NCBI GenBank assembly: GCA_963976795.1
Contig: CAXBLT010000007.1
Span: 57,100 to 121,099 of the forward strand
DNA length: 64,000 nt
Direction: 5' to 3'
Source of the DNA: UBA7359 sp963976795
GTDB taxonomy: Bacteria > Pseudomonadota > Gammaproteobacteria > Eutrophobiales > Eutrophobiaceae
The notes beneath the pieces were generated by a model. That model did no database searches. It was not told the origin of the DNA and was given only the letters and a program-made list of their open reading frames with translations. Made by a program: the position numbers and the translations under genes. Below are positions 33,013 through 41,728 of the stretch, piece by piece (within the stretch, counting starts at the first letter, position 1; each line of letters begins with the position of its first letter).

Positions 33013-35103
33013 ATGGCTGACTTATCGAAGTATAGGAATATAGGTATCTTCGCGCATGTGGACGCAGGTAAAACCACGACCTCGGAACGCATTTTAAAAC
33101 TGACCGGTAAAATTCATAAAACGGGCGAAGTCCATGATGGCGCTGCCACCACCGATTTTATGGAACAAGAACAAGAGCGTGGGATTACCATCCAGTCTGC
33201 TGCGACTAGCTGTTTCTGGAACGACCATCGAATGAATATTATCGATACACCGGGACACGTTGATTTCACAATTGAAGTATATCGTTCATTGAAAGTATTA
33301 GATGGTGGCATAGGTGTATTTTGCGGATCAGGTGGTGTAGAACCTCAATCCGAGACCAACTGGCGTTATGCTAATGATTCAGAAGTCTCACGTATCATAT
33401 TTGTAAATAAGCTCGACCGTATCGGTGCAGATTTCTATCGCGTGGTTCAACAGGTTAAAGATGTACTTGGCGCCAACCCATTGGTAATGGTATTACCGAT
33501 AGGTATCGAAGATGATTTTGTAGGTGCTGTTGATCTCCTTACTCGCAAAGCCTGGATATGGAAAGACGAGAATGATCCTCTTAGTTATGAAATTCAAGAA
33601 CCACCAGCAGATATGGTCGACAAAGTCGAAGAATGGCGTGAAAAATTAATCGAAACCGCTATTGAACAAGATGATGCCGTTATGGAAAAATATCTGGATG
33701 GTGAGGAGCCCTCTATAGAAGAGATTAAGGCCTGTATTCGCAAGGGTACAATCAACCTGTCTTTCTTCCCAACCTATTGTGGTTCAGCATTCAAGAATAA
33801 ATGTATACAACTAGTATTGGATGCGGTAGTTGATTATCTGCCGAACCCAACTGAAGTTAAGCCACAGCCAGAGGTTGATTTAGAAGGTAACCCTACCGGC
33901 GAAGTTGCCACTGTTGACGCAGATAAACCACTGCGTGCACTAGCGTTCAAAATCATGGATGACCGCTTTGGCGCATTAACCTTTTTACGTATTTATTCGG
34001 GCAAATTAGAAAAAGGTACCGCGGTACTCAATACCTTTACCGGAAAGACTGAACGTATCGGACGTATTGTTGAAATGCATGCTGACGAGCGTATCGAACT
34101 TGAAAGCGCACAGGCAGGCGATATTGTTGCCGCAATTGGTCTGAAGAACGTACAAACTGGACACACTTTATGTGACCCTGATAAACCTGCGACACTTGAA
34201 CCAATGGTATTCCCGGATCCGGTTATCTCTATCGCTGTTGCACCAAAGGATAAAGCAGCGTCTGAAAAACTCGGCATCGCTATCGGTAAAATGATCAAAG
34301 AAGATCCTTCCTTTCGCGTTGAGACCGATGAAGATAGTGGTGAAACCATCCTCAAAGGTATGGGTGAATTACACCTCGATATTAAAGTCGATATTTTGAA
34401 ACGTACTCACGGGATTGAAGTTGAAGTCGGTAGTCCTCAAGTGGCTTATCGTGAAACCGTTACAAAAACTCTGGAAGATAGCTATACCCATAAAAAGCAA
34501 TCGGGTGGCTCAGGTCAATACGGTAAGATCGATTACATCATCGAACCAGGCGAACCTGGTAGCGGTTTTGTATTTGATTCAAAAGTGACTGGCGGCAACG
34601 TACCAAAAGAATTCTGGCCGGCAATTGAAGGCGGCTTTAAGAAAAGCATGGATCAAGGTGTACTTGCAGGTTATCCCTGTCTGGATTTCAAAGTCACTTT
34701 GATGGACGGTGCTTTCCATGCAGTTGACTCCTCTGCTATCGCATTTGAATTAGCCGCCAAGGCAGCTTATCGACAGAGTATGCCTAAGGCTGGCCCTCAA
34801 TTAATGGAACCGATCATGAAGGTCGATGTATTCACACCTGAAGATCATGTTGGTGATGTCATCGGTGATTTAAATCGCCGTCGCGGCATGATCAAATCAC
34901 AGGAAGCTGGGCCAACAGGGGTTCGTATTAAAGCTGAAGCGCCATTGAGCGAAATGTTTGGTTACATAGGCTCGCTACGAACAATGACATCTGGTCGTGG
35001 TCAATTTTCAATGGAATTCTTACATTACAATCCATGCCCGAAAAATGTGGCAGAAGTGGTCATTGCAGAGACGCTGGCCCGCGAAGAAGCAAAGAAAAAA
35101 TAG
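33013..35103 (+). CDS. fusA: Elongation factor G, second (EF-G 2) type
   Basis: A 696-residue translational GTPase with all five EF-G domains. G motifs: AHVDAGKTTTSE, DTPGHVDF and NKLDRIGAD. It begins MADLSKYRNIGIFAHVDAGK and contains GVFCGSGGVEPQSETNWRYA, the signature of the EF-G 2 group in Vibrio and relatives rather than of the ribosomal str-operon copy. It stands alone with its own terminator, not next to rpsL-rpsG-tuf, so it is probably an accessory EF-G; whether it acts in elongation, recycling or a stress role cannot be read here. Confidence 0.93.
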   Translation: MADLSKYRNIGIFAHVDAGKTTTSERILKLTGKIHKTGEVHDGAATTDFMEQEQERGITIQSAATSCFWNDHRMNIIDTPGHVDFTIEVYRSLKVLDGGIGVFCGSGGVEPQSETNWRYANDSEVSRIIFVNKLDRIGADFYRVVQQVKDVLGANPLVMVLPIGIEDDFVGAVDLLTRKAWIWKDENDPLSYEIQEPPADMVDKVEEWREKLIETAIEQDDAVMEKYLDGEEPSIEEIKACIRKGTINLSFFPTYCGSAFKNKCIQLVLDAVVDYLPNPTEVKPQPEVDLEGNPTGEVATVDADKPLRALAFKIMDDRFGALTFLRIYSGKLEKGTAVLNTFTGKTERIGRIVEMHADERIELESAQAGDIVAAIGLKNVQTGHTLCDPDKPATLEPMVFPDPVISIAVAPKDKAASEKLGIAIGKMIKEDPSFRVETDEDSGETILKGMGELHLDIKVDILKRTHGIEVEVGSPQVAYRETVTKTLEDSYTHKKQSGGSGQYGKIDYIIEPGEPGSGFVFDSKVTGGNVPKEFWPAIEGGFKKSMDQGVLAGYPCLDFKVTLMDGAFHAVDSSAIAFELAAKAAYRQSMPKAGPQLMEPIMKVDVFTPEDHVGDVIGDLNRRRGMIKSQEAGPTGVRIKAEAPLSEMFGYIGSLRTMTSGRGQFSMEFLHYNPCPKNVAEVVIAETLAREEAKKK

Positions 35104-35120
35104 CTTTATGCTATTTAATT

Positions 35121-35149
35121 GAAAGGTCGGTTAACCCGACCTTTTTTTT
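35121..35149 (+). terminator. Intrinsic terminator after EF-G 2
   Basis: Stem AAAGGTCGG / CCGACCTTT with a TTAAC loop and an eight-T tract. Confidence 0.92.
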
Positions 35150-35247
35150 ACCCTAAAAATATATTGCTCATCGACTAACCTGCTAAAATCGGATCAGATA
35201 CGCTGATCAAGCCTTCTACTGCTTAAGTTCGGTCATTAAAAGCGTCT

Positions 35248-35261
35248 TATTGTCGACAATA
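35248..35261. promoter_or_regulatory. GntR/FadR-type palindrome, site 1 (GST locus)
   Basis: TATTGTCGACAATA, a perfect palindrome containing TTGT-CG-ACAA, which fits the TNGTNNACNA pattern bound by FadR-subfamily GntR regulators. Centre at 35254.5, exactly 62 bp from site 2. Confidence 0.72.
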
Positions 35262-35308
35262 CCTGCCTATATTGACCATTATTGTTTGCAATTCTACTAA
35301 TAACTCGT

Positions 35309-35324
35309 ATATTGTCGACAATAT
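35309..35324. promoter_or_regulatory. GntR/FadR-type palindrome, site 2 (GST locus)
   Basis: ATATTGTCGACAATAT, a perfect 16-bp palindrome with centre 35316.5, 67 bases before the GST start. The same pair arrangement precedes aceE. Confidence 0.75.
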
Positions 35325-35383
35325 CTCAGGTGAAATAACCTTATTGTATGTAGTTCTGTGCAATTATTCTTAGAGGAAAAAAC

Positions 35384-36028
35384 ATGAAAATATATGCTGA
35401 CCCTATCTCTGTTAATAGCCGCAAGGTCATTGCGGGACTGAAATTGATGAATGTTGATTATACGCTTGAACGCATCGATTATTTCCAAGGTCAACACAAA
35501 AGCCCGGAGTATTTGGCCATCAATCCCAACGGCTGCATGCCGTCAATGAACGATGACGGGTTTACCTTATGGGAATCTAATGCCATCCTTCAATACGCTG
35601 CCGACAAGTATAGTAAAATGGAATATTATCCTACCGATCTAAAAATTCGTGCTGATATCAATCGCTGGTTACTGTGGGAATCGTCAAGCTGGTTCCCTTC
35701 TTGTTATGTCTACCTGGTAGAGAATATGGTGAAGCCAATTCTGGGAGATACACCTGATACATCAATACTGGCGGCCCAAGATGACACATTTCATCTATTA
35801 GCGGGTATTCTGGATGACCGATTAAGCAAAAGTGATTGGTTGTGCGGGGACAAGCCTACCATCGCTGATATTGTGATTGCGGCACCAATGCACCTACATG
35901 CTCTGCAAAAATTGCCCCTTGAGTCACATCCACATTTATCAGCTTGGATGACAGAACAGCTGGAGAAACTACCCTGTTGGGAAGAAACCTATGTTGGACC
36001 TGGATTCACTCTGGAAAAAAACAGCTAA
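35384..36028 (+). CDS. Glutathione S-transferase family protein
   Basis: A 214-residue GST: thioredoxin-like N-terminal domain (KIYADPISVNSRKVIAGLKL; SVNSRKV is the active-site serine region of theta-like GSTs; NPNGCMPSMNDDGFTLWESN holds the cis-proline and glutathione-binding ES) and an all-helical C-terminal domain (WLCGDKPTIADIVIAAPMH). It should conjugate or reduce substrates with glutathione; the substrate is unknown. AGAGGAAAA precedes the ATG. The CmcJ/NvfI-type oxidoreductase follows 76 bases downstream, so both may be one operon under the 35248/35309 operators. Confidence 0.9.
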   Translation: MKIYADPISVNSRKVIAGLKLMNVDYTLERIDYFQGQHKSPEYLAINPNGCMPSMNDDGFTLWESNAILQYAADKYSKMEYYPTDLKIRADINRWLLWESSSWFPSCYVYLVENMVKPILGDTPDTSILAAQDDTFHLLAGILDDRLSKSDWLCGDKPTIADIVIAAPMHLHALQKLPLESHPHLSAWMTEQLEKLPCWEETYVGPGFTLEKNS

Positions 36029-36104
36029 ACTTCTTGCAAACTGTTTTGTCTGATAGAAATTCACAAAACCACATGAACAGGAACTCCCTGAACAGAGAGG
36101 ACTT

Positions 36105-36920
36105 ATGAATAACGAAGATTTTGTCACATCCACTATTAATTACACGGTAGATAATGGCATACCACCAGACTATTATTTTTACGAACCAGATCCATCCATC
36201 GAACTAAACCCACCGGGAACAGATCCTCAAGAAGTAAAAATTTATAACGGATGGCCAAACGTAGATAACTTCTCTCTTGACCGCGAAGGCTTTGAGCTCA
36301 AGTCAATCGATAACTCTTTTGATCAATTCGATGATAATGACGCTATCAAAAGATTATTTTACCCACTCATTTCTGAATTTGTTAAACAACACACTGGTGC
36401 TAACAGGGTTGAGGTGTTTGATCACACAATACGAAAACCAATGTCTGCTGATTTAAAAGATCAAACAGAAATACAACGCCCGACAGTCCAACTAGCGCAC
36501 AGTGATTATACACCGAGGTCAGGGCCTGAACGTGTTAGAGAACTATTGTCCGATGAGGCAGAACAATTACTCAAGCGTAGAGTTGCATTCTTTAACGTTT
36601 GGAAGCCGTTATATCGAACAGTGGAAGAATTTCCATTGGCCATGATCGACGACACTACTGCAGTAGAAGCGGATAAGTTGATTATGGAACTGAAATACAG
36701 CGACCGTACTGGTGAGATTTATGTTATTCGTTATTCACCTGAACATCGTTGGTATTACTTCCCCAAGATGACGCCTGAGCAAGCCTTATTACTCAAGACA
36801 TATGAAAGTGAGCCCGGCCTCTCAAGTTCTATGGGGCATAGCGCTTTCGAAGACCCCACTTCACCACCAAACGCACCAACAAGAGAAAGCATCGAAATTA
36901 GAACAATGGCATTCTTTTAG
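36105..36920 (+). CDS. CmcJ/NvfI family oxidoreductase-like protein
   Basis: A 271-residue protein of the family that includes CmcJ and NvfI-like enzymes (also annotated hydroxylase/desaturase, CTB9). The likely metal site lies in VQLAHSDYTPRSGPERVREL (His-x-Asp), with FFNVWKPLYRTVEEFPLAM and YSPEHRWYYFPKMTPEQALL as further conserved segments. Family members oxidise varied small molecules, many in fungal secondary metabolism; the substrate here is unknown. AGAGAGG lies before the ATG. Confidence 0.8.
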   Translation: MNNEDFVTSTINYTVDNGIPPDYYFYEPDPSIELNPPGTDPQEVKIYNGWPNVDNFSLDREGFELKSIDNSFDQFDDNDAIKRLFYPLISEFVKQHTGANRVEVFDHTIRKPMSADLKDQTEIQRPTVQLAHSDYTPRSGPERVRELLSDEAEQLLKRRVAFFNVWKPLYRTVEEFPLAMIDDTTAVEADKLIMELKYSDRTGEIYVIRYSPEHRWYYFPKMTPEQALLLKTYESEPGLSSSMGHSAFEDPTSPPNAPTRESIEIRTMAFF

Positions 36921-36944
36921 GTTTAGCAATAAATAGTTAAATAT

Positions 36945-36970
36945 AAAAGCCGGTATCCCCGGCTTTTTTT
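36945..36970 (+). terminator. Intrinsic terminator after the CmcJ-like gene
   Basis: Stem AAAGCCGG / CCGGCTTT with a TATCC loop and a seven-T tract. Confidence 0.9.
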
Positions 36971-37065
36971 ATGGGTAATAGATAATTAATTTAACCCCTT
37001 TCATCATTTCATTCGTTTATAGCAACAAGATTCACAAATACCCCTCTAAAACTCGGAGAATAATA

Positions 37066-38526
37066 ATGAAATTGAATAACCTTAATAAAATAGCTCGAAC
37101 ATTATTTGTAGCGGCAATAATAACTTGCTCAGGAACGGCTCAGGCTAAACAAACAGAAAAACTCACCTCACTGGAAGATCAAAAGACCGTTGCTGTAACC
37201 ATCTATAATGAAAACCTCGCGCTCATTAAAGACCACCGAACAATTAAACTAGATAGCGGGTTTAATTTACTCGCATTTCGTGGCGTTAGCGCAAAAATGC
37301 GTCCGGAAACGTCTTTATTACGAAGTCTAAAAAACGAAAACAGTTTTAATATCCTGGAACAAAATTTTGATTTTGACTTGCTCACCCCACAGAAGCTATT
37401 AGAAAAATATGTCGGTAAAAAAGTAAAAATCGCAACAATGAATCCGGTAACAGGGGAAGAATTAATTGAAGAAGCAACTGTCCTCAGCACCAACCAGGGC
37501 GTGGTTGTTAAAATAGATGATCGTATAGAGATGAATCCGCGTGGTCGTTATATCTTCGATAAAGTCCCCGAAAACCTACGCGACCAACCAACTCTCGTAC
37601 TACAACTCAACAGCCAGTCGTCACAACCTCAAGACGTTGAGTTAAGCTACCTTTCATCTGGGCTTTCCTGGAAGGCAGACTATGTTGCAGAATTAAGTGC
37701 CGATGATACAAAGCTCAACTTAATGGGATGGGTGACCTTAAACAATAAAAGCGGTACCGCTTATAACAACGCCAAACTTCAACTCGTCGCCGGAGACGTA
37801 AACGTGGTTAAACATGACTTTAGGCAACGACTCGAAAATCGCCCTATGGCAGCAATGAAATCAACGGTTGCTGAAGATAGCTTCTCAGAAGAAAGTCTCT
37901 TCGAATATCATCTGTATAGTCTAAACCGACCAACGACGCTGTCTAATAACCAAACTAAACAAGTATCATTATTAACCACATCACAAGTTCCCGTTAACAA
38001 AGAATTTCTATTGCAGGGCAGTCCTTATTATTATCAAAGTAGTTACGGCAATATCGGTCAAAAACTAAAAGTCGGTGTCTTCGTCGAATTCAAGAATAAA
38101 GAAAAATCAGGACTAGGTATTCCCTTACCTAAAGGTGTTGTACGAGTCTACAAAAAGGATAAATCTGGAAATGCACAATTTATAGGTGAAGACAAAATTG
38201 ACCATACACCAAAGAATGAGGATATCCGTTTAAAACTAGGCGATGCCTTTGATATCACGGCAGATAAAAATCAAACCAACTTTGAGAAACGAAATGCGCA
38301 TGGGAAATATAATTACGCCTATGAAAGTTCTTATGAAATAGAGCTTAAAAATGCAAAATCGGAGTCAGTGACTGTCGTGGTCCGCGAACCTGTCCCCGGT
38401 GACTGGAAGATGCTTGAAGACAGTCATTCATTTAAGAAAGTCGCTGCTGGCACAGCCGAATGGCATATCGAAGTACCCGCAGAAAGCAGCACAACATTAA
38501 AATACACTGTGTTAGTTCGACATTAA
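37066..38526 (+). CDS. Exported DUF4139 domain protein
   Basis: A 486-residue protein with a signal peptide (cleaved near residue 27, GTAQA). The body matches DUF4139-containing exported proteins: VTIYNENLALIKDHRTI at the start, YLSSGLSWKADYVAELS in the centre and a beta-rich C-terminus (YEIELKNAKSESVTVVVREP, VPGDWKM). The function is unknown; the domain is probably a periplasmic or outer-membrane-associated beta-sandwich. CGGAG lies before the ATG. Its last 95 bases overlap, in the opposite strand, the tail of the DUF1294 gene. Confidence 0.85.
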   Translation: MKLNNLNKIARTLFVAAIITCSGTAQAKQTEKLTSLEDQKTVAVTIYNENLALIKDHRTIKLDSGFNLLAFRGVSAKMRPETSLLRSLKNENSFNILEQNFDFDLLTPQKLLEKYVGKKVKIATMNPVTGEELIEEATVLSTNQGVVVKIDDRIEMNPRGRYIFDKVPENLRDQPTLVLQLNSQSSQPQDVELSYLSSGLSWKADYVAELSADDTKLNLMGWVTLNNKSGTAYNNAKLQLVAGDVNVVKHDFRQRLENRPMAAMKSTVAEDSFSEESLFEYHLYSLNRPTTLSNNQTKQVSLLTTSQVPVNKEFLLQGSPYYYQSSYGNIGQKLKVGVFVEFKNKEKSGLGIPLPKGVVRVYKKDKSGNAQFIGEDKIDHTPKNEDIRLKLGDAFDITADKNQTNFEKRNAHGKYNYAYESSYEIELKNAKSESVTVVVREPVPGDWKMLEDSHSFKKVAAGTAEWHIEVPAESSTTLKYTVLVRH

Positions 38527-39265
38527 AACAAACCCATAAATAAGGCCGAACTAAATACAATTCTGTTTGGCCTTGTTTATGTCTGTTTTCATAAATCGAT
38601 ATTATGTTACGGACAGAAGCGGAGGAACTTATTAACCTTGTAGTAATGGGAGAAAGGACATTATTAAGAACGAGGCTTCCTTTTTCTGTATGTAACCATA
38701 TTAAAGCACCTAAATTTAATAAAACGGTAATCTTATAAACACGCTTAAATTCTTGCTTGCTCGATTTATGCCGTAACATATTTTGAGCGAAGAAAGCCCC
38801 AGGCCAACCACCAATAAGAGAAAACATATGCAGAGTACTCTCCGGTGTTCTCCAACGAGCATTTTGAGCGGCGGATTTATCAAGAGCATAAGTAATAAAA
38901 GCGACTAAACTCATAACAACATACAGGCCGGCAACAGTTAGAGGGAGTTTCCCACTAAATATTGAAGCCAATAAAGCAACACAAAAGATCAATATAAAAT
39001 ATATTCCCAAGGAATTGGTGCTATAAGCATTATTTTTCTTATTTAAACTCTCAGTATCACGAGCGAATTGAATATTAGTAGCTTTATAACGATTATTATT
39101 TTCACGAACTAACTCATAGATGATGACATCTCCATTAATAGGTCTACGAGATCGAAGTTTAAAAGCTTTTATATGAACAAAAGCACGCTCTCCTCCTCCG
39201 TTCGGCTCTACGAAACCAAAACCTCTGTCATCATTCCAATTTAAAACTTTACCTTGAAGCCTCAT
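38432..39265 (-). CDS. Cold-shock domain plus DUF1294 membrane protein with extended tail
   Basis: A 277-residue frame. Residues 1-65 are a cold-shock-like nucleic-acid-binding domain (GKVLNWNDDRGFGFVEP, FVHIKAF); residues about 85-192 are DUF1294 with membrane helices (YALDKSAAQNARWRTPESTL, IGGWPGAFFAQ). Homologues usually end near here. The remaining 80 residues are unlike the family, run through a hairpin terminator (38542-38574) and overlap the convergent DUF4139 gene by 95 bases, so the normal stop has probably been lost. Confidence 0.82.
   Translation of the reverse strand: MRLQGKVLNWNDDRGFGFVEPNGGGERAFVHIKAFKLRSRRPINGDVIIYELVRENNNRYKATNIQFARDTESLNKKNNAYSTNSLGIYFILIFCVALLASIFSGKLPLTVAGLYVVMSLVAFITYALDKSAAQNARWRTPESTLHMFSLIGGWPGAFFAQNMLRHKSSKQEFKRVYKITVLLNLGALIWLHTEKGSLVLNNVLSPITTRLISSSASVRNIISIYENRHKQGQTELYLVRPYLWVCFNVELTQCILMLCCFLRVLRYAIRLCQQRLS
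38542..38580. terminator. Hairpin after the DUF4139 gene
   Basis: AAGGCCGAAC pairs with GTTTGGCCTT (one G-U pair) around a 13-base loop, then TTGTTTAT. It lies inside the antisense extended tail of the DUF1294 frame. Confidence 0.65.
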
Positions 39266-39428
39266 GCTTTCTTAAATATATCTATTTTTGGGTAGTCACA
39301 CTATTGCTCTCATATCGGCCAGGAGCGGACAAGACCATGATAAACATCTCAATATCCCTGCAAGCTGATATTAACGCCGTAATCAGAGGCACCGTTTACA
39401 GCGTCTCTACCTGGCTTGCCTCGTTAAG

Positions 39429-40769
39429 TTACTGTAGCGTTTTACCGTTTTTCTTCACCAATGATATGATGACTATTAAAAAAATCAAATCAATGAATAG
39501 TCCCAGGCCAGAAAACCCCCACTCCCAAAATAACATTGAAACAATACTCGTAAGAATTGAAATAGTTAAAACTCCTATTCCAGCAACGTACGCTTGAGCA
39601 TGACCAATTAAAAATAAAACGCCTGCGAAGAAAAAAAGGCAGCCTAATATTAAATACGTATAGCTAATCATTGATAAAACAGGAGCAATCTCTTCTAAGG
39701 GAAATATTTCTGACATCACTTCAAGCGCAATTTCATCGAATTTATTTAACTCATCCGCAACTTCTTTAGGAGTTCCGCCGACATTTACATTCAAATCACG
39801 GTCGGAATCAGATGTGACTATTACCGAATCGCCATCGACGGCTACTGTATTCCCCTGAGAAGTGATTTTAACTTTGCTTTCCTCTTCATCTGAAAATGTT
39901 ACAGAATCTCCAGCAGCCTTAATTGATGCACTGAAAGTAGACACTGTATTTTCTAACATTTTCTCCATGTAAGGTGCCATTTTTAAAGTTATATAGCCCA
40001 TACTAAGATAGCTAAAACTTATTATGAGAAATGAAATGGCTATTGTCTTTATCCAAGCAGTGCTAACTTCACCAGATACAATATAAGAATCAGTATCCAA
40101 GCTTTTTGGTTCCGTTGTTTTATCGACAACCAACAAATCGGTTAGCTTATCGTGTAATGCTTGCTTTTTTTGTGTAAACCCAGCGAGAAGGAATCCAATA
40201 AATATTGTCAAGCAAGATAATATTTTTGAAAGGTTTCGCGCAATGGTCTGTGGTATTGTTGGTCTTCCAGCGTTCGTAGTTGAAACTTTTATGGAGAGTA
40301 ATAATTTACCTGGTGTTGCTTGTAATCGACTACTTTCGAATAGGCAATAATAAAAAAGTAGTACAAAAAAAAGATAACTCCCTTTGTCTGTTCTTTCATT
40401 CTTGATTTTTTCTCCATCTAAAATTTCGTAAATCTCTGTATCAGTTTCATCACCGTTTGTCGTTTTTTCTTTTTGATAAATGTACTCCCAATAGCCAAAC
40501 TCCGTCTCTTTGGTTACCGTAGTTTCAATTTTTACATTCGCACCTTCAAGATTAGGTCTTTCGACTTCATCAGACTCGACTACCTCTGTATTTTTAAAGA
40601 TTCCAAACGGCGATTCTATTTTATATCCCGCTGGTTCAAACATACTCAAAAATAAAACCAAAATTAGAGCTATTATTAGAACCAAGTTATAGTCGATTAA
40701 AAATGCTAGAAACCTTCTCCAAAAACCTGCGTATTGAATACCAATTTCGCTTGAGGATGCGTTTTCCAT
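39429..40769 (-). CDS. RDD-family membrane protein with large hydrophilic insertions
   Basis: A 446-residue protein. It begins with an RDD-type segment (YAGFWRRFLAFLIDYNLVLI), has a charged insertion (about residues 58-125), further RDD helices (SRLQATPGKLLLSIKV, SKILSCLTIFIGFLLAGFTQ, then DKLTDLLVV), a second hydrophilic insertion (about 275-345, rich in Thr/Ser/Val/Asp) and four C-terminal helices. RDD proteins are poorly understood; some are ion antiporters. The two insertions make it about three times the usual size. A strong AGGGAG ribosome site precedes the ATG. Confidence 0.78.
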   Translation of the reverse strand: MENASSSEIGIQYAGFWRRFLAFLIDYNLVLIIALILVLFLSMFEPAGYKIESPFGIFKNTEVVESDEVERPNLEGANVKIETTVTKETEFGYWEYIYQKEKTTNGDETDTEIYEILDGEKIKNERTDKGSYLFFVLLFYYCLFESSRLQATPGKLLLSIKVSTTNAGRPTIPQTIARNLSKILSCLTIFIGFLLAGFTQKKQALHDKLTDLLVVDKTTEPKSLDTDSYIVSGEVSTAWIKTIAISFLIISFSYLSMGYITLKMAPYMEKMLENTVSTFSASIKAAGDSVTFSDEEESKVKITSQGNTVAVDGDSVIVTSDSDRDLNVNVGGTPKEVADELNKFDEIALEVMSEIFPLEEIAPVLSMISYTYLILGCLFFFAGVLFLIGHAQAYVAGIGVLTISILTSIVSMLFWEWGFSGLGLFIDLIFLIVIISLVKKNGKTLQ

Positions 40770-40869
40770 TTGAACTCCCTTTTTGTTGATAATCTAAAAA
40801 TAACTTAACTATGTGTTAGAGGACACTTTGTCCGATAAGGCATTCACTTTGCGTTTTTATTATCGATTG

Positions 40870-40889
40870 ATAATGTCTGCTTCGGGTCG
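40870..40889. repeat. Inverted repeat, left copy (recombinase unit)
   Basis: ATAATGTCTGCTTCGGGTCG. Its reverse complement recurs at 41729-41748 with 19 of 20 bases identical, so the two copies bound an 879-bp segment containing the recombinase. Confidence 0.75.
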
Positions 40890-40952
40890 ATTTCGTAAGT
40901 CCTATCATAGTATTAATTCCGATTCCTGTCATAACAATGAGGAATCAAAAGA

Positions 40953-41579
40953 ATGTATTTATTACCCTATAAACCAGTTAAAAAACCAGCCTGGAATAAA
41001 GGCAAACTACTCGGTCAAAAGCCACCACTGAAACCAAATGAAATTTGGGCAATACGTACGCGCCTCCAAATACAAACTCGTATACGTGATTTAGCCATGT
41101 TCAATTTAGCAATCGATAGCAAGTTAAGAGCTTGTGATCTAGTAAAGATCAAAGTTAGTGATTTGATGCAAGGCAGCACGATGCTAAATCGTGCCAAAGT
41201 CGTCCAGCAAAAGACTAAACAGCCTGTCCAATTTGAAATCACAAAAAACACTAAGGAGACTGTACTAGACTGGATAGATACGGCTGAACTTGATTATTAC
41301 GATTATCTTTTTCCAAGTCGGGTTAGAATCGGGAATCATATCCATACGCGTTCTTATTACCGACTTGTTAAGATTTGGGTGGCGTTAATAGGACTCAATC
41401 CCAGTTGTTATGGCACCCACTCAATGCGTCGTACTAAGGCGTCAATAATCTACAAAAAGACTAAAAACATACGTGCAGTACAACTACTACTCGGACATTC
41501 AAAATTAGAAAGCACGGTGCGTTATTTGGGTATTGAAGTTGACGACGCTTTGGAGTTGGCTGAACAAATCGAGATATGA
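40953..41579 (+). CDS. Small tyrosine recombinase (FimB/FimE-size integrase)
   Basis: A 208-residue tyrosine recombinase with the complete catalytic set: R59 in SKLRACDLVKIK, the beta-hairpin lysine (QQKTKQPVQF), H156-x-x-R159 in THSMRRTKAS, H182 in LLLGHSKLEST and Y191 in VRYLGIEV. It lacks the usual N-terminal core-binding domain of phage integrases, like the FimB/FimE invertases and short integron-like enzymes. GAGGAA precedes the ATG. It lies alone between two inverted repeats and just before an 11-bp hairpin. Confidence 0.9.
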   Translation: MYLLPYKPVKKPAWNKGKLLGQKPPLKPNEIWAIRTRLQIQTRIRDLAMFNLAIDSKLRACDLVKIKVSDLMQGSTMLNRAKVVQQKTKQPVQFEITKNTKETVLDWIDTAELDYYDYLFPSRVRIGNHIHTRSYYRLVKIWVALIGLNPSCYGTHSMRRTKASIIYKKTKNIRAVQLLLGHSKLESTVRYLGIEVDDALELAEQIEI

Positions 41580-41588
41580 AACAAACTT

Positions 41589-41620
41589 GTCATATGTGGT
41601 TTTGATTAGCCACATATGAC
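41589..41620. repeat. Perfect 11-bp hairpin after the recombinase gene
   Basis: GTCATATGTGG and CCACATATGAC pair fully around a 10-base loop, nine bases after the stop codon. No T tract follows, so it may be a protein-binding or recombination site rather than a terminator. Confidence 0.65.
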
Positions 41621-41684
41621 CTCTGTTTTAGGTATGTTTGTCACTAAAAATCATCCTCTAAAAAGAGCAATCATCTTTATTGTT

Positions 41685-41696
41685 ATGTCTGCTTTC
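41685..41696. repeat. Additional copy of the ATGTCTGCTT motif
   Basis: ATGTCTGCTTTC lies 33 bases before the inverted copy AAAGCAGACATT (41735-41746), so the right end of the recombinase unit can itself form a stem. Confidence 0.55.
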
Positions 41697-41728
41697 AGAA
41701 ATTGGATAGAATAGACAAATGCAGCAAA

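Noticed and set aside
35248..35324. Enterobacterial PdhR operators
   Set aside because: The PdhR consensus has TTGGT/ACCAA half-sites; here the half-sites are TTGTC/GACAA, so another GntR-type regulator is more likely.
39304..39597. Open frame of 97 residues on the + strand
   Set aside because: It overlaps antisense the C-terminal membrane part of the RDD gene and resembles nothing.
40821..40833. GGACA-N3-TGTCC palindrome left of the recombinase unit
   Set aside because: Short, single copy, and not shared with the right end; no clear role.
41589..41620. Considered as an intrinsic terminator for the recombinase
   Set aside because: The stem is perfect but no T tract follows; it was kept as a repeat of unknown role instead.
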